A stretch of DNA of 64,000 nucleotides from Typha latifolia (lineage: Eukaryota; Streptophyta; Magnoliopsida; Poales; Typhaceae): positions 7,184,479 through 7,248,478 of the forward strand of contig CM034109.1 of the NCBI GenBank assembly GCA_019914945.1, given 5' to 3'. A program made the position numbers and the translations under genes. Positions 11,236 through 21,507 of the stretch are shown in pieces. The first letter of the stretch is position 1. Every line of letters begins with the position of its first letter. Under the pieces are notes generated by a model that saw only the letters and a list, made by a program, of their open reading frames with translations, ran no database searches and was not told where the DNA came from.

Positions 11236-13954
11236 CAGACTGTTGCCTGATCCTAACCAAACGTTCCTGTGTGTCAAGCCCTATTTATTCTTGCAGATTC
11301 CTTTTGCACTGGAAAATGTGGTGTTTAGCATTGAGAGTACGCTTCTTTGTAGCTTTTTTCCTTCATTCAGGAAGTGTAGTATGGCTTTTGTGTTATTTAT
11401 GTAGTCTGGCAGTTTGCAGCTATCTCTACTTTGTTTGGTTATCACTGATGGATGTATATTTCAGCTGAAGGTATTTAATTTTCCTATCTCCTTTGTGATA
11501 TGTTCATCAGAATTCAACCTGGGATGTAAAATTTAACCCCCGTTTAACCGTGAAATAGGAATAAGCTTACTTTAAAATAAGCCTCCTTATTCTGGTATTA
11601 ATAACTAAATAATATTTTATTTTATTTTAGTGTATTAATTTAACATTCTCTCTCATCTTATTTTATATAATTTTTTAAAAATTATTTATTAATAGTCTAA
11701 GATAATTATTTTACTTTTTGAGATGATAACACATAAATACTCGTGTGTGTATTCCTTCGCATAAAGGGTTATAATCCGGTATACCCTAGAATGGGGGAAA
11801 ATTTGTAAATATTATTTATCACGGGCTCAAGAGTATTTTTAAAACATCACAAATTCTTAATATTTTTATATTAATTTTATTGTCACATGAAATATAATTA
11901 TTACTTTTTATACTAGTATTGAACTAGATATTATAATAGTTTATACTAGTATTAGCTCTCTTCTTCTAGTATTAAAAATTAAAATAATTATACCTACTCT
12001 ATTCTTATTCCACAAGTAAACATTGCCTTTAGTTCTTTTGAAAATAAGTTCATGTTCATCTATTATTACACAAGTTTGCTGAAAGCACGAAACTATGCAT
12101 GTTTTACTCTATTTTTTCCGGGAGTCGAGTGTATAAAAATAAATAAATCAAATCTTTTTGTAATTATTTGCAAGCCCTTTAGAGTATTCAAATTAATTTA
12201 GGTTGATGTTCACATGACATCCATTCAATGTAGTTGTGTGCTATTATTTGTCATCAAGATTACACAATTGACAGCTCCCATACCATCAGATTTAGGCTAT
12301 TTAGCTATAGCGCCTTTTTTCCTTTTTCTTTTTCCAAAGACAAACTATGATCTCATCCACCCAACTTATCTTCCATATTGGTACTTGAATCTGGATCGAG
12401 AAAATTCTTCAAGTATATATGGTAATATATAGAATGTGTACTTGATGCTGACTAAATCTACACTTCACGTTAAAATGGTAGAAGCTCCGAATATTACGAA
12501 TACAGGAGGGAAGTGAAACTTAAAGAAGATTAATGGAAGAGAGAGAGAGAGAGAGAGAGCTAAAACAAGCAAACCGACCAAGAACCACGCAAGTTTCTGA
12601 ATTGCAAATCACACGCAACTGGCATAAGAGATCATCTGAGAAGGGGGTAGAACACATCAGTAAGTGATGAACTTGGTGTCAGGAAGATCCAAATCCAAAA
12701 TGAATTATGCCATCAATGGTATCATTCTCAGATAAAACTATGAATTCAGCGAACTGCAATTTGAAAAACATATCGCTACCTCTCATCAGTAAAAGAATAC
12801 AGTAGAGTTGAACTGTTAGTGGCAAGATAATATCACCCACAGATCCTTGTGCAAAGACATTGGTTCACTTGGAAATTTAGAATACTAAATGTTCCTTTAG
12901 CATGATGTACAAAAAAATGCAGAAGATTTAAGTTGTTCATGAAGAACTAACACTATGAGACAGAACATAATACTGTCATAACTGACTAGCCTAGTATATT
13001 TGCATCTCAATCCCATTAGAGGGTACCAAAATCCCTTCACATGGATGCCATCAAGTTTGTTAACCTCATTCTCTCAATCCCTATCTTGCTTACAACTTGT
13101 CAACTTCTCAGAAAATTTCCCTATTATATTGTCTTCCTTTAGCTCTTCTTAGAAAATTTAAGAGAAGGATGACAGAGACCAGTTGATACATTATGCCACC
13201 ATTTCATATTTATTGAACCTGCTAGGAGTTGCATCTTAAGAAATGTTAGGCGTTTATTTGAGTGGCTCATAACACTTTTGATTCAGAGATCATTGAACTC
13301 CACATTGTATTGAAGGATGTGTCTTTGTATTGGGATTGTGGTAGGAGAAAGTCCTCCTAGAAACCATACTTGAGAGCATTCGAGTTGTGGTTGATAAATT
13401 TTAAGCAATATGGTTAGTTGCATTCATTAATTAGTGGTGGATTTAGAAATCAAAGTGATATGATATAGCAACCAACTTGATAGGAGAATAAGCTACTAAA
13501 AATTAAGTATAATTCGAGCTTTTAAAGTGGAATGAGGTGCACTAAGTTTGCACCCTTAATCTCTTATTCAACTTCAAGTGGAATGTGGGCTCACAAATTA
13601 CATTTAATGAATCCTATCCAATGCATTAAAGAGATTCTTTACTACTCCAACCATCCTGCCTATTGTCAGAGTGCTCGAATGAAAGCCGATAATCTGCATC
13701 CCTGGCCGCAGGAATTTCATTCAGTCAAGTAGTTGGAAAATTTTCTACTCAATCAGGCAGCTAACACCACTGCAGTTGACTAAATGCAAGAAGTTATAAG
13801 AGTATAAATTGGAAAAAGACTCTGGAGCACAAGTTCATGCCACCAATATTAATGCTGAACCAACTCAAAAGTGAGTGTAAAAGAGTGACCTCGATTGTCA
13901 GCCATTCAAATGGAAGGACAAAGAACAAGAAGCACAGACCACAAAAATCTCTCT
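11236..13954. other. Intergenic region after CYP51
   Basis: The first about 250 bases are the presumed CYP51 3' UTR. A MITE-like element occupies 11536-12028, and a short GA tract lies at about 12539-12559. From 12560 to 13820 I see no exon or RNA gene. Sequence from about 13829 belongs to the promoter segment shared by the two SOUL genes. Confidence 0.55.
11536..12028. mobile_element. MITE-like element, possibly PIF/Harbinger type
   Basis: The two ends are imperfect inverted repeats: the left end has GTTTAACCGTGAAATAGGAA and the reverse complement of the right end has GTTTACTTGTGGAATAAGAA. TTA is found directly outside both ends (11533-11535 and 12029-12031), as expected for the 3-bp duplication of PIF/Harbinger elements. 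The interior is AT-rich without a transposase frame. TTA flanks are weak evidence in AT-rich DNA. Confidence 0.45.
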
Positions 13955-13955
13955 C

Positions 13956-13962
13956 TATATAT
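13956..13962 (+). promoter_or_regulatory. TATA box of SOUL gene 1
   Basis: TATATAT lies at the same place in the duplicated promoter as the TATAAATA of the second SOUL gene. It almost touches the most upstream ATG (13965), so that ATG is probably not in the mRNA. Confidence 0.5.
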
Positions 13963-13964
13963 GT

Positions 13965-14809
13965 ATGTCTCATACAAACATGAGCAATTCAAACATCTCA
14001 CTACTTGAGCAAATGGGTCTTCTTCTTCTTCTACCTTTGCTCTTGTTGCTCTGGTCTGTGGAGAGAAGTGATGGGTCTATTGCAGCATATGGAAAGCCAC
14101 CCAGTTGTGATAAATTGGAGTGCCCTTCATACCAAGTAGTTCATTACCAAGATGGTCTAGAGATTAGGAGCTATAAGAAGGCAATCTGGATGTCTACTCC
14201 ACTTGTAAACTCTAGCTCTTTCATGACTGCAGTAGATTCAGGCTTTATGAGGTAATCTCTCTTCACCTTCGCTACCTTCTTCTCTGCGGCAATGCATACA
14301 TAGTTCCTAGAACAAGCAAATGGTAGCAAGATTATTCTTTTAGCTCACATATTGCAAATTTTCTTGTTGTCATGCATGTTAGCCTCTTCAACTACATCCA
14401 AGGGAACAACAAGCAAAATGCGAGGATCGAGATGACTGCACCGGTCCTGATTGACGTCCACCCATCAGAAGGCCCCTTCTGCAACTCATCGTTTGTCGCT
14501 CGATTCTTCGTGCCGCAGAAAAACCAAAACAATCCTCCTCTCTCAGACCAAGTCCACCCTGAGATTTGGCCAAAGCAAAGTTATGCTGCAGTTAGGCGAT
14601 TTGGAGGATTCATGGATGACTCAAACATTGCAGCGGAGGCTGCAGCATTGAGGAAGAGCCTTGAAGGAACTCAATGGAATTCAGCTGTTGAAAAGAGTTT
14701 GATGAAGAATCCTTCAGTCTACACTGTTGCAGGATATAATTCACCATTCGAGATTGAGAACCGTGCCAATGAAGTGATGCTGTTGTTTGATATGAAAATA
14801 ACGCCATAG
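13965..14809 (+). CDS. SOUL haem-binding family protein, copy 1
   Basis: Proteins of the SOUL/HEBP family bind tetrapyrroles; plant members with a signal peptide are thought to act in the endomembrane system or cytosol. Exons run to 14251 and from 14383 to 14809; splicing joins AG|C to read FMS-LFNYIQG, matching the family pattern FLR-LFDYIQG. From 13965 the protein has 237 residues. The ATG at 14013 (221 residues) is more likely the true start: it aligns with the only start of copy 2, and a TATA motif sits at 13956. A leucine-rich signal peptide is followed by CDKLECPSYQV, IEMTAPVLIDV and the conserved C-terminal RRFGGFMDDSN and NRANEVMLLFDM. It differs from copy 2 by an insertion of about six residues after the MTAPV motif. 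Confidence 0.9.
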
Positions 14810-15265
14810 TGTTGTTTAAAGTAGATTGTTAATGTGGTGAACTTAAGAAACCAAACTCTACTATGAAAAAGTGTGTCAAGTTCTGGTATATAAGTTTGTT
14901 GTCAATTATTTGTCAGTGTTGTTTGATGTAAATGCAACTGTTATATTATGGTTGCAAGTTGGAACAAGTTTGAGATGATGATTTAATATGAATAAAATTC
15001 AGTTGATTTCATTTAGAAATGAATTTGTGAGGACAATTGGTTCAAGAAATCCAATCAAGGGTTTTACTTTACGCTGTAGGAAGTTGTTTCATTGATGATT
15101 TGGCAAAATCTAATACTTGTTGTTGTCATCTAGATTTAACTACATTAATATACATTTACTGTATACATACAAATACAGTATGCCTAGTCTATAGAAAAAG
15201 ATTACCTGAAATACAATTCATCCATATATAAGATGCCAAATCTATAGGATTTCAGGATATTGCAA

Positions 15266-15735
15266 GAATATGGCTGATATAACTATTACATACGGCATAC
15301 GCCAAGAAATTTTAGTTTTCTAATAAGTACAAGAACTTTTCATGAACTGAAATAAGGAGCTCAATTAAGCTCAAAGAAGAAGAGAAATACAACAGCATTT
15401 TGTAATTCTATGCCCTCTTAAATCCCCCTTGATAGAAGTATCAATCATATCAACTCCTCTTTTTTTTTCAATAACCTATATTCAGTTAGAAGCATATTAC
15501 AATATGGCTGATATAACTACTGCATACGGCATAAATCAAGAACTTTTAGTTTTCTAATCAGTACAGGAACTTTTCATGAACTAACATGATGAGCTCAATT
15601 AAGCTCAAACAAGAAGAGAGATACAGCAGCATTTTCTAATTCTGTGCCCTCTTAAATCCCCCTTGATAGAAGTATCAAATCATAGCAACTCTTTTTTCTC
15701 GATAATATGCTGTTTTCAGTTAGAAGCATATTACA
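15266..15735. repeat. Tandem duplication, two units of about 235 bp
   Basis: Units at about 15266-15500 and 15501-15735 share AATATGGCTGATATAACTA at the start, GAGCTCAATTAAGCTCAAA in the middle and TTCAGTTAGAAGCATATTAC at the end. Differences are scattered substitutions and small indels. Confidence 0.85.
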
Positions 15736-16214
15736 GTGCTATACAGCATAACAACTCCAAGTAAGAAATGAAACTAGTACATCTTAATACATAACTTCAC
15801 AGAATTAAGCAAAATTATCTGCTTCTACTATGGGATGCTTAGAAATTTGGAATAAATTATAGTCTTGGTAAATGATTCTTGAGTTATTCCTTCTTATGCA
15901 GAATCCTCGGGCACCAAAGTAGGAGTCATTAGCATTTGCTTCATGTTGTATTTTCTTTTTCTGGTTTCTTTTTGAGGAAATCCATGCATCCCTGACTGTA
16001 GATGATCTGCTCCCAGTAGCTGCATGTCACATCAGTACAGTTATAAAAAATAAAAGCAGCAAAGTGCCAAAGTGTATGTAAACCTGGAAGAAGACATACG
16101 GATCACAAGTACATTGCACTAGTGTTAATGCTGAACTAACATATGTAGGACCATAGGAGTGATCTTGGCCACCTAAAATAGAAGAAGTCCAGTTTGGGCA
16201 TCTCTCTTTCTTCC

Positions 16215-16222
16215 TATAAATA
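16215..16222 (+). promoter_or_regulatory. TATA box of SOUL gene 2
   Basis: TATAAATA lies 43 bases before the ATG at 16258, implying a very short leader. Confidence 0.6.
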
Positions 16223-16257
16223 TATATAATTCTCTTGCAAACCTTAGCATTAATCAA

Positions 16258-16987
16258 ATGGCTTTCCTTCTACCTTTGCTTCTATTGCTTTGGTCTGTAG
16301 AGAGAAGTGATGCATCCTATGGAAAGCCACCAAATTGTAATACATTAGAGTGCCCTTCTTACCAAGTCATTTATTACCAAGAGGATTTGGAGATTAGGAG
16401 CTATAAGAAAGATATGTGGATGTCTACTCCACCTATAAAATCTAACTCTTATAGGATTGCATCAAATGAAGGCTTCCTCAGGTAATCTCTCTTCTCTCTC
16501 TGATCAACATATTTTGGTTAACTTAGTTTATATCAGTCAATCTACTTTTAGCTCATAGATTGCAAAATATATTATTGCAATGCATGTTAGCCTCTTCTCC
16601 TACATCCAAGGGAACAACAAACAAGGAGAGAGGGTCGAGATGACGGCGCCAGTCTTGATCGACGCCTATCATTCGTCGTACATTGTTCGATTCTACTTGC
16701 CAGAGAAGTACCAACAAAGTCCTCCTGCATCTGATCAAGTATACCCAGAGATGTGGCCAAAGCAAACTTATGCCGCAGTTAGGCGATTTGGAGGATTCCT
16801 GGATGACTCAAACATCCCAGCGGAAGTTGCAGCACTAAAGAAGAGCCTCCAAGGAACTCCATGGGAGTCAGCTGTCGAGAAGAGCATGATGAACAATCCT
16901 TCAGGCTATAGTGTTGCAGGATATAATTCGCCATTCGAATTTGTGAACCGCGCCAATGAAGTGATGATATTGTTTGATATGAACTGA
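16258..16987 (+). CDS. SOUL haem-binding family protein, copy 2
   Basis: This is the tandem paralogue of the gene at 13965-14809, with the same intron position and phase. Exons are 16258-16481 and 16591-16987, giving 206 residues. The N-terminus MAFLLPLLLLLWSVERSD is an evident signal peptide and aligns with the region after the internal methionine of copy 1. Family landmarks are all kept: CNTLECPSYQV, VEMTAPVLIDAY, RRFGGFLDDSNIP and NRANEVMILFDMN. The intron is only 109 bases. Nothing suggests a pseudogene; the two copies have diverged by scattered substitutions and small indels. The haem- or tetrapyrrole-binding role is inferred from the family. Confidence 0.92.
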
Positions 16988-17405
16988 AGAGTCAGTAATG
17001 CAAGTAATGTTCCAATCTTGTTCTTGTCAAAATGAGTGCTTTTTTATGTAATTCCAAGTCTGAGGGACTTGTGAATGTTTATGAATATGGTTATGTAATC
17101 AGAAGAATGGTGAGATGGTTGAATAAATTGCCTTTTCTTCTTGTTGGTAATTCTCTCTTGAAATTATTATAAGTTTGGATTTAAGTCAAAATCTTAGACT
17201 CCAAGATGTTTTTTTTTTTTTAAATTTTAATTCCATTGGATCATGTTACATTAGACATCAAAAATATGAAACACTTGAAGCTTATTTGAAGTCGTTGCTG
17301 TATTCTTGAAACAGCTTCGACTTCTTAACCGATGTATCGGACGGTCCACGTTGTTGCGATTCAATGGCTCGGATTGAAGACTTTGACGATATAATTGTCA
17401 CCAAA

Positions 17406-17420
17406 TTTTCCCGCGCCAAA
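17406..17420. promoter_or_regulatory. Composite E2F-type site before MHF1
   Basis: TTTTCCCGCGCCAAA contains two overlapping consensus E2F sites, one on each strand (TTTCCCGC and its mirror TTTGGCGC). E2F/DP binding to such sites drives S-phase expression of plant replication and chromatin genes. It ends 16 bases before the chosen start of the MHF1 gene. Confidence 0.65.
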
Positions 17421-17435
17421 TTTGAGCCTAATTCC

Positions 17436-19305
17436 ATGGAATCCGGCGGCGGCGGCGGCGAGGGGGCCGACTTCGACAAGGACGAGGAGGCGGAGACGAA
17501 GGCAGATCTCCTCCGCGATCGCTTTCGTCTCTCCGTCATCTCCATCGCTAACGCCGAGGGTTCGATCCGATTCCGCCGCGATTAACACTTGTTTTCTTGT
17601 CCTCTTCCTCATCCTCTTGATTTCTTTCTCATTTGATTCCAAAGTTGGTCTCTTTTTGGGCAGCTAAGAAAGCCGGGATGGAGATCTCGGATCCCGTGGT
17701 GGCGTGCATCGCGGATCTGGCCTTCAAGTACACAGGTGGAATGATGCTGATGAAACCCTAATTCCTGTTTCGGTCATGTTTTCCAATTAAATCTTGTTCA
17801 ATTTAGAGCATGGAGTTTGTCAATTAATGTTTCTTTCTTTCATGTACTATGTTTCATGTTTGCATTACTAGGGGCATCCAATCTAGTACTTCACATTGGC
17901 GTATCCATGCCGTATCCATATCCTACTTTTAAGAATTTATCGTATCCCCGTATTCCTTATCTATATCTGTGCTTCAAAGTTTTGATTTGATTAATGCCTT
18001 ACTCTTTTTTTAAGTTTTACCTTCAAAATTCATGATTTGCATCACATTCTCCTTTTGTGATGAAGGCCCTAAAGACTTAAATAATGAATCATGTGAAGAA
18101 GTGGCAAAATCTTCTATCTATAAGTAGTTTCATAAGATCTTCTATTTGCATTGCCCTGTGGACTTATGAAATAATAGTACCATAGACGCATGCTTTTATG
18201 TTTTTAAGCATTTATAAGCACAGGTTGCAAAGTTGCTCTTGTGGTCAGATGGAAATTGTGTATTGCAGAACTTAATCTTATCAGAAGGATCATAATCTTA
18301 GTGTCATACACGTTAATAGCTTTTAGTTTGATGCACCTTACAAAAGGTGGTTCCTTAATTGTCAAATGATTGTGCTCCTTTGGTCTCCTCTGATGCAGAT
18401 CAATTTGGAAGGATATCTGATTGTTCAGTGCATCGAATTAAGAAGATTTCAACACAAATATTTTGGAATAAATGGATAAGAATTTCTGCAATGCTGGTTC
18501 AGACAAATAATGCAAGATGTGTTGCAATTTTTGTGTCGTTCACTATTTCTGTACTGGAGATATGCAAATAAATGTTTATCTTGGAGTCTTAGATCACCTT
18601 TCTAAATAATTCTTTTTTAAAGTTTGTTAATTTAACATTCAAAAGAATCAGTATGTTGCCCAATGCCTGCCATAGCATGCGTAATTGAATTCTCTTAATT
18701 TGGAAGAATTACCAGTTAACTACAGTCTCAGTATATGACCTTGAGTTCTCATTCCTAAATGATCCTTGAGTTCTAGTTTGGTTTGGCATTACTTTTCCTT
18801 TTCCACTTTTGCGATTACTTTGATTTATGGTTGACAATGGAAGTGCCCATCTAATTACTCTTTATCTTTTTTGAGACAAATAGAACAGTTGGCAAAAGAC
18901 GTAGAACTGTTTGCACAGCATGCTGGTCGTAAATCCGTGAACATGGAAGACGTTATACTATCAGGTACTACGACATTAATTTGAACTTCTGTTGTGGTAT
19001 TGATCTTACTCTTGTTCTTTGTATATCTTGAAAACGGTTAATCGGTTGCCAAGAATTGTCTGTAAGTACAATCGTTCTGCGCTATTGGAAGTTGCATTTC
19101 TTTCTTGAAATGATACAATCATTTGATGGCTTTGGCATAATACAATAATACCTCAGCTCTTTCTTCTATTTACTCAATTAATAATTCCCGAATTTGATTT
19201 GTTTCAGCACATCGGAACGAGCACTTGACCAGTTTGTTGAGGTCATTTTCTCAAGAACTGAAAGGAAAGGAACCCCAAACTGAAAGGAAGAGAAAGAGAT
19301 CATAA
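17436..19305 (+). CDS. MHF1: Centromere protein S / FANCM-interacting histone-fold protein MHF1
   Basis: MHF1 pairs with MHF2 (CENP-X) in a histone-fold complex that binds branched DNA, helps FANCM at stalled forks and limits meiotic crossovers in plants; it is also part of the CENP-T-W-S-X kinetochore module. Exons are 17436-17559, 17664-17735, 18884-18964 and 19208-19305, all phase-1 junctions, giving 124 residues. The histone fold runs from LLRDRFRLSVISIANAEAKK through EQLAKDVELFAQHAGRKSVNMEDVILSAHRNEHL. The C-terminus is basic (ERKRKRS). An in-frame ATG at 17364 would add 24 residues, but the E2F-type site lies between the two ATGs and the family begins at the downstream one, so 17436 is preferred. 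A glycine run follows the start. Confidence 0.93.
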
Positions 19306-21507
19306 AAAAAAACAAAGATAGAGAACATCCTGGCTGGTGGCAAGTCTTCACTGTGCTTCTTCCTCATTGTAGAGGATATATTTTGCACCTTATTTGAAAA
19401 GCTTGTCATAGTGCAAGAGGCTCCTGCCAATTGGGGGTTTTCAGCATATGTTTAATTGTACCTCCTGCCAGGCCATGAAATCACTTCTTTTGTGTTGGCA
19501 TGTATAGACTAATCCTGTCTTTCGGATATTATGTCGAAACCACCGCCTACAAATGCTTTTGTAGTTATGAATGTCCTTTTCTTTATCACACAGGGAGGTA
19601 AAGCTTGTCGAATTGTTAATCAGATTTACGGCGAAAACATTCTTAGGACAAACTATCAGTTTCAGTTTCTGAGGTAGTTAGATGAGTAATAGTTGGTGAA
19701 TCCCAGCACAGAGTAGTATCTTGCATTCTTGTGGAAGTATACATAATATTTGTAATGTTTGGTAAAGATGCATCTTTTTTTTTCCCTTCGTACGTTTTAT
19801 TAGCTTACTAATGGGAATTTAGATCAAGAAAAAATAAGTATACATAAATAAATAAAGAAAAAGAAAAACTAACCTCAAAATTAAATTAGCGGGGCATTCC
19901 GAGAATTGAACTCGGGACCTCTCGCACCCTAAGCGAGAATCATACCACTAGACCAAATGCCCATTGTACAGTCTTTCTTAAGAAATCAATATAAAAGGTA
20001 ATAAATATGATTCACAGCAGCCAAAATTTTGTGGTAGATGATCTTAGTGAGATATTTAGTATCCGTCTCTAGGCCACTTCGGGTAACATTGAGCTCTCGG
20101 GCTTTGAGGAGAGCTTTTGCTTTCGAAAATAATGGGTCTGAGGCAAAGAGAGAATGATCCATAGTTATCAGAACTTGATCGAATATTGACATAGTTAGAG
20201 GTCGAGTCACTAGATTTTTAGTTTAACCACCGATGGTTCATTTAGGTGAATCGCTAACTTTTTAAAAATATTTAAATAATATATATATAGTTCTAAATAA
20301 TTTGAAATGTCAACAAATATTTACAAAAGCAGTATAATCCCATGCCCTCTATTACTTGGTCGTTTTTAACTGATCTTTATGTTTAACAACATCAAATTTT
20401 AAAAACTTATGATTTTGCATATTACAGCTATAGAAGTATGGAAGTATTTTATTAACTAAACATTTTTCAACACATAATATAAGTTATTAGTTAGACATAA
20501 AATTAAATAGAACTATAGAAGTCAATCCATTAGATAAATCTAAAATCACAAAATTTTAAAAAGACAAATATATTATTAACTAAACATTTTAAAATTTTAG
20601 GACTAAAATACTCTTAGGATAAAGAATAAAATAACTAAATAGTAAAATAATTTGGTTACTTTGTAAAAATAAGGGACGTTGGCCTAAAAATGGTTGAGTT
20701 GTCCACTTTAACTAAGTTAATTAGTTATTTGGTCTGATAATAAAATTAAACTTGTTCCTTAATTAGTTCACTATTTCTCACCAGCTCGATCCAATTCTAA
20801 TAATTATGAAATAGCCCTAGCTACGATAAAATCATCTTAGAGAAGAATTTGGCCAGCTTAGCTTTTATATCATAAGTCGCATAATAAATCTTAAATTAAA
20901 ATAAAACATTTAGAGATTGTTTTGTTTATTATATTTAAAAATACTTATGTATTAAGAATTATGTATTTATCTAGATATTGCATCCAGATAAATAAATAAA
21001 TGAATTGTTTGGTTGATTGTATTTGTTAAACACATGTCTGATTTATTATATTTTATAATAATATATTTAATAAATAAATATTTAGTTATTATATTTTATA
21101 ATATTATTTTTGAGTCTAACTAATTTTAACGGTAAATGAAAAGAAGAAAAAAACTGTTTATAAAAGATTGCCTGCCTATTTAGTTCAAAAAATTCCCGTA
21201 ACTCGTTGATGCGCGCCTCGTAATTCGTAATCGTCCAGTCCCATCGATCCCAGCCGTTGGTCTCACCCGTCATCGTCCGGATATCTTTTTGATCTATCCT
21301 CTCTCCTCCTTCCGCTCCCGCAACCTCCTCCGAACCCAAGGTAAGTTACCACTCTCTCCTCTTTCTAAGGTTAGGGCTTTCTTCTCCTTCCGGGTTAGGG
21401 TTTAATCGATCCCATTTCCTTCTCTTCTCCGCGAATTCATTTCCTCGTCTTCTAATTTGGTAGCGGGAAGAAGCCCCGTTGCTGCTTGATTTGGATTAAA
21501 AGCAACC
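19306..21507. other. Intergenic region around tRNA-Pro
   Basis: The first 450-500 bases are the presumed MHF1 3' UTR. After the tRNA gene the sequence is AT-rich from 19980 to 21130 with no recognisable gene. From about 21200 it becomes GC-richer: the leader of the DCD gene, with a likely leader intron at 21341-21463 (AAG|GTAAGT ... TTTGGTAG) and a telo-box-like TTAGGGTTT at 21395-21403, an element common in plant genes active in dividing cells. Confidence 0.5.
19891..19962 (-). tRNA. tRNA-Pro(AGG)
   Basis: Read on the minus strand, the 72 bases fold as a complete cloverleaf. The 7-bp acceptor stem is GGGCATT with AATGCCC, discriminator C. The anticodon stem TCTCGC/GCGAGA closes the loop TTAGGGT with anticodon AGG. 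The T arm contains GGTCCCGAGTTCAATTCTCG. There is no intron. T-rich runs follow downstream on the minus strand and can end Pol III transcription. Confidence 0.95.

Larger units (their letters stand above)
14810..16257. other. Intergenic region between the SOUL copies
   Basis: It holds the presumed 3' UTR of copy 1, a 235-bp tandem duplication at 15266-15735 and, from about 16100, a promoter segment related to that of copy 1. No other coding or RNA feature was seen. Confidence 0.6.

Noticed and set aside
12214..13732. Short frames between CYP51 and SOUL-1
   Set aside because: All are short, lack splice partners and resemble no protein family.
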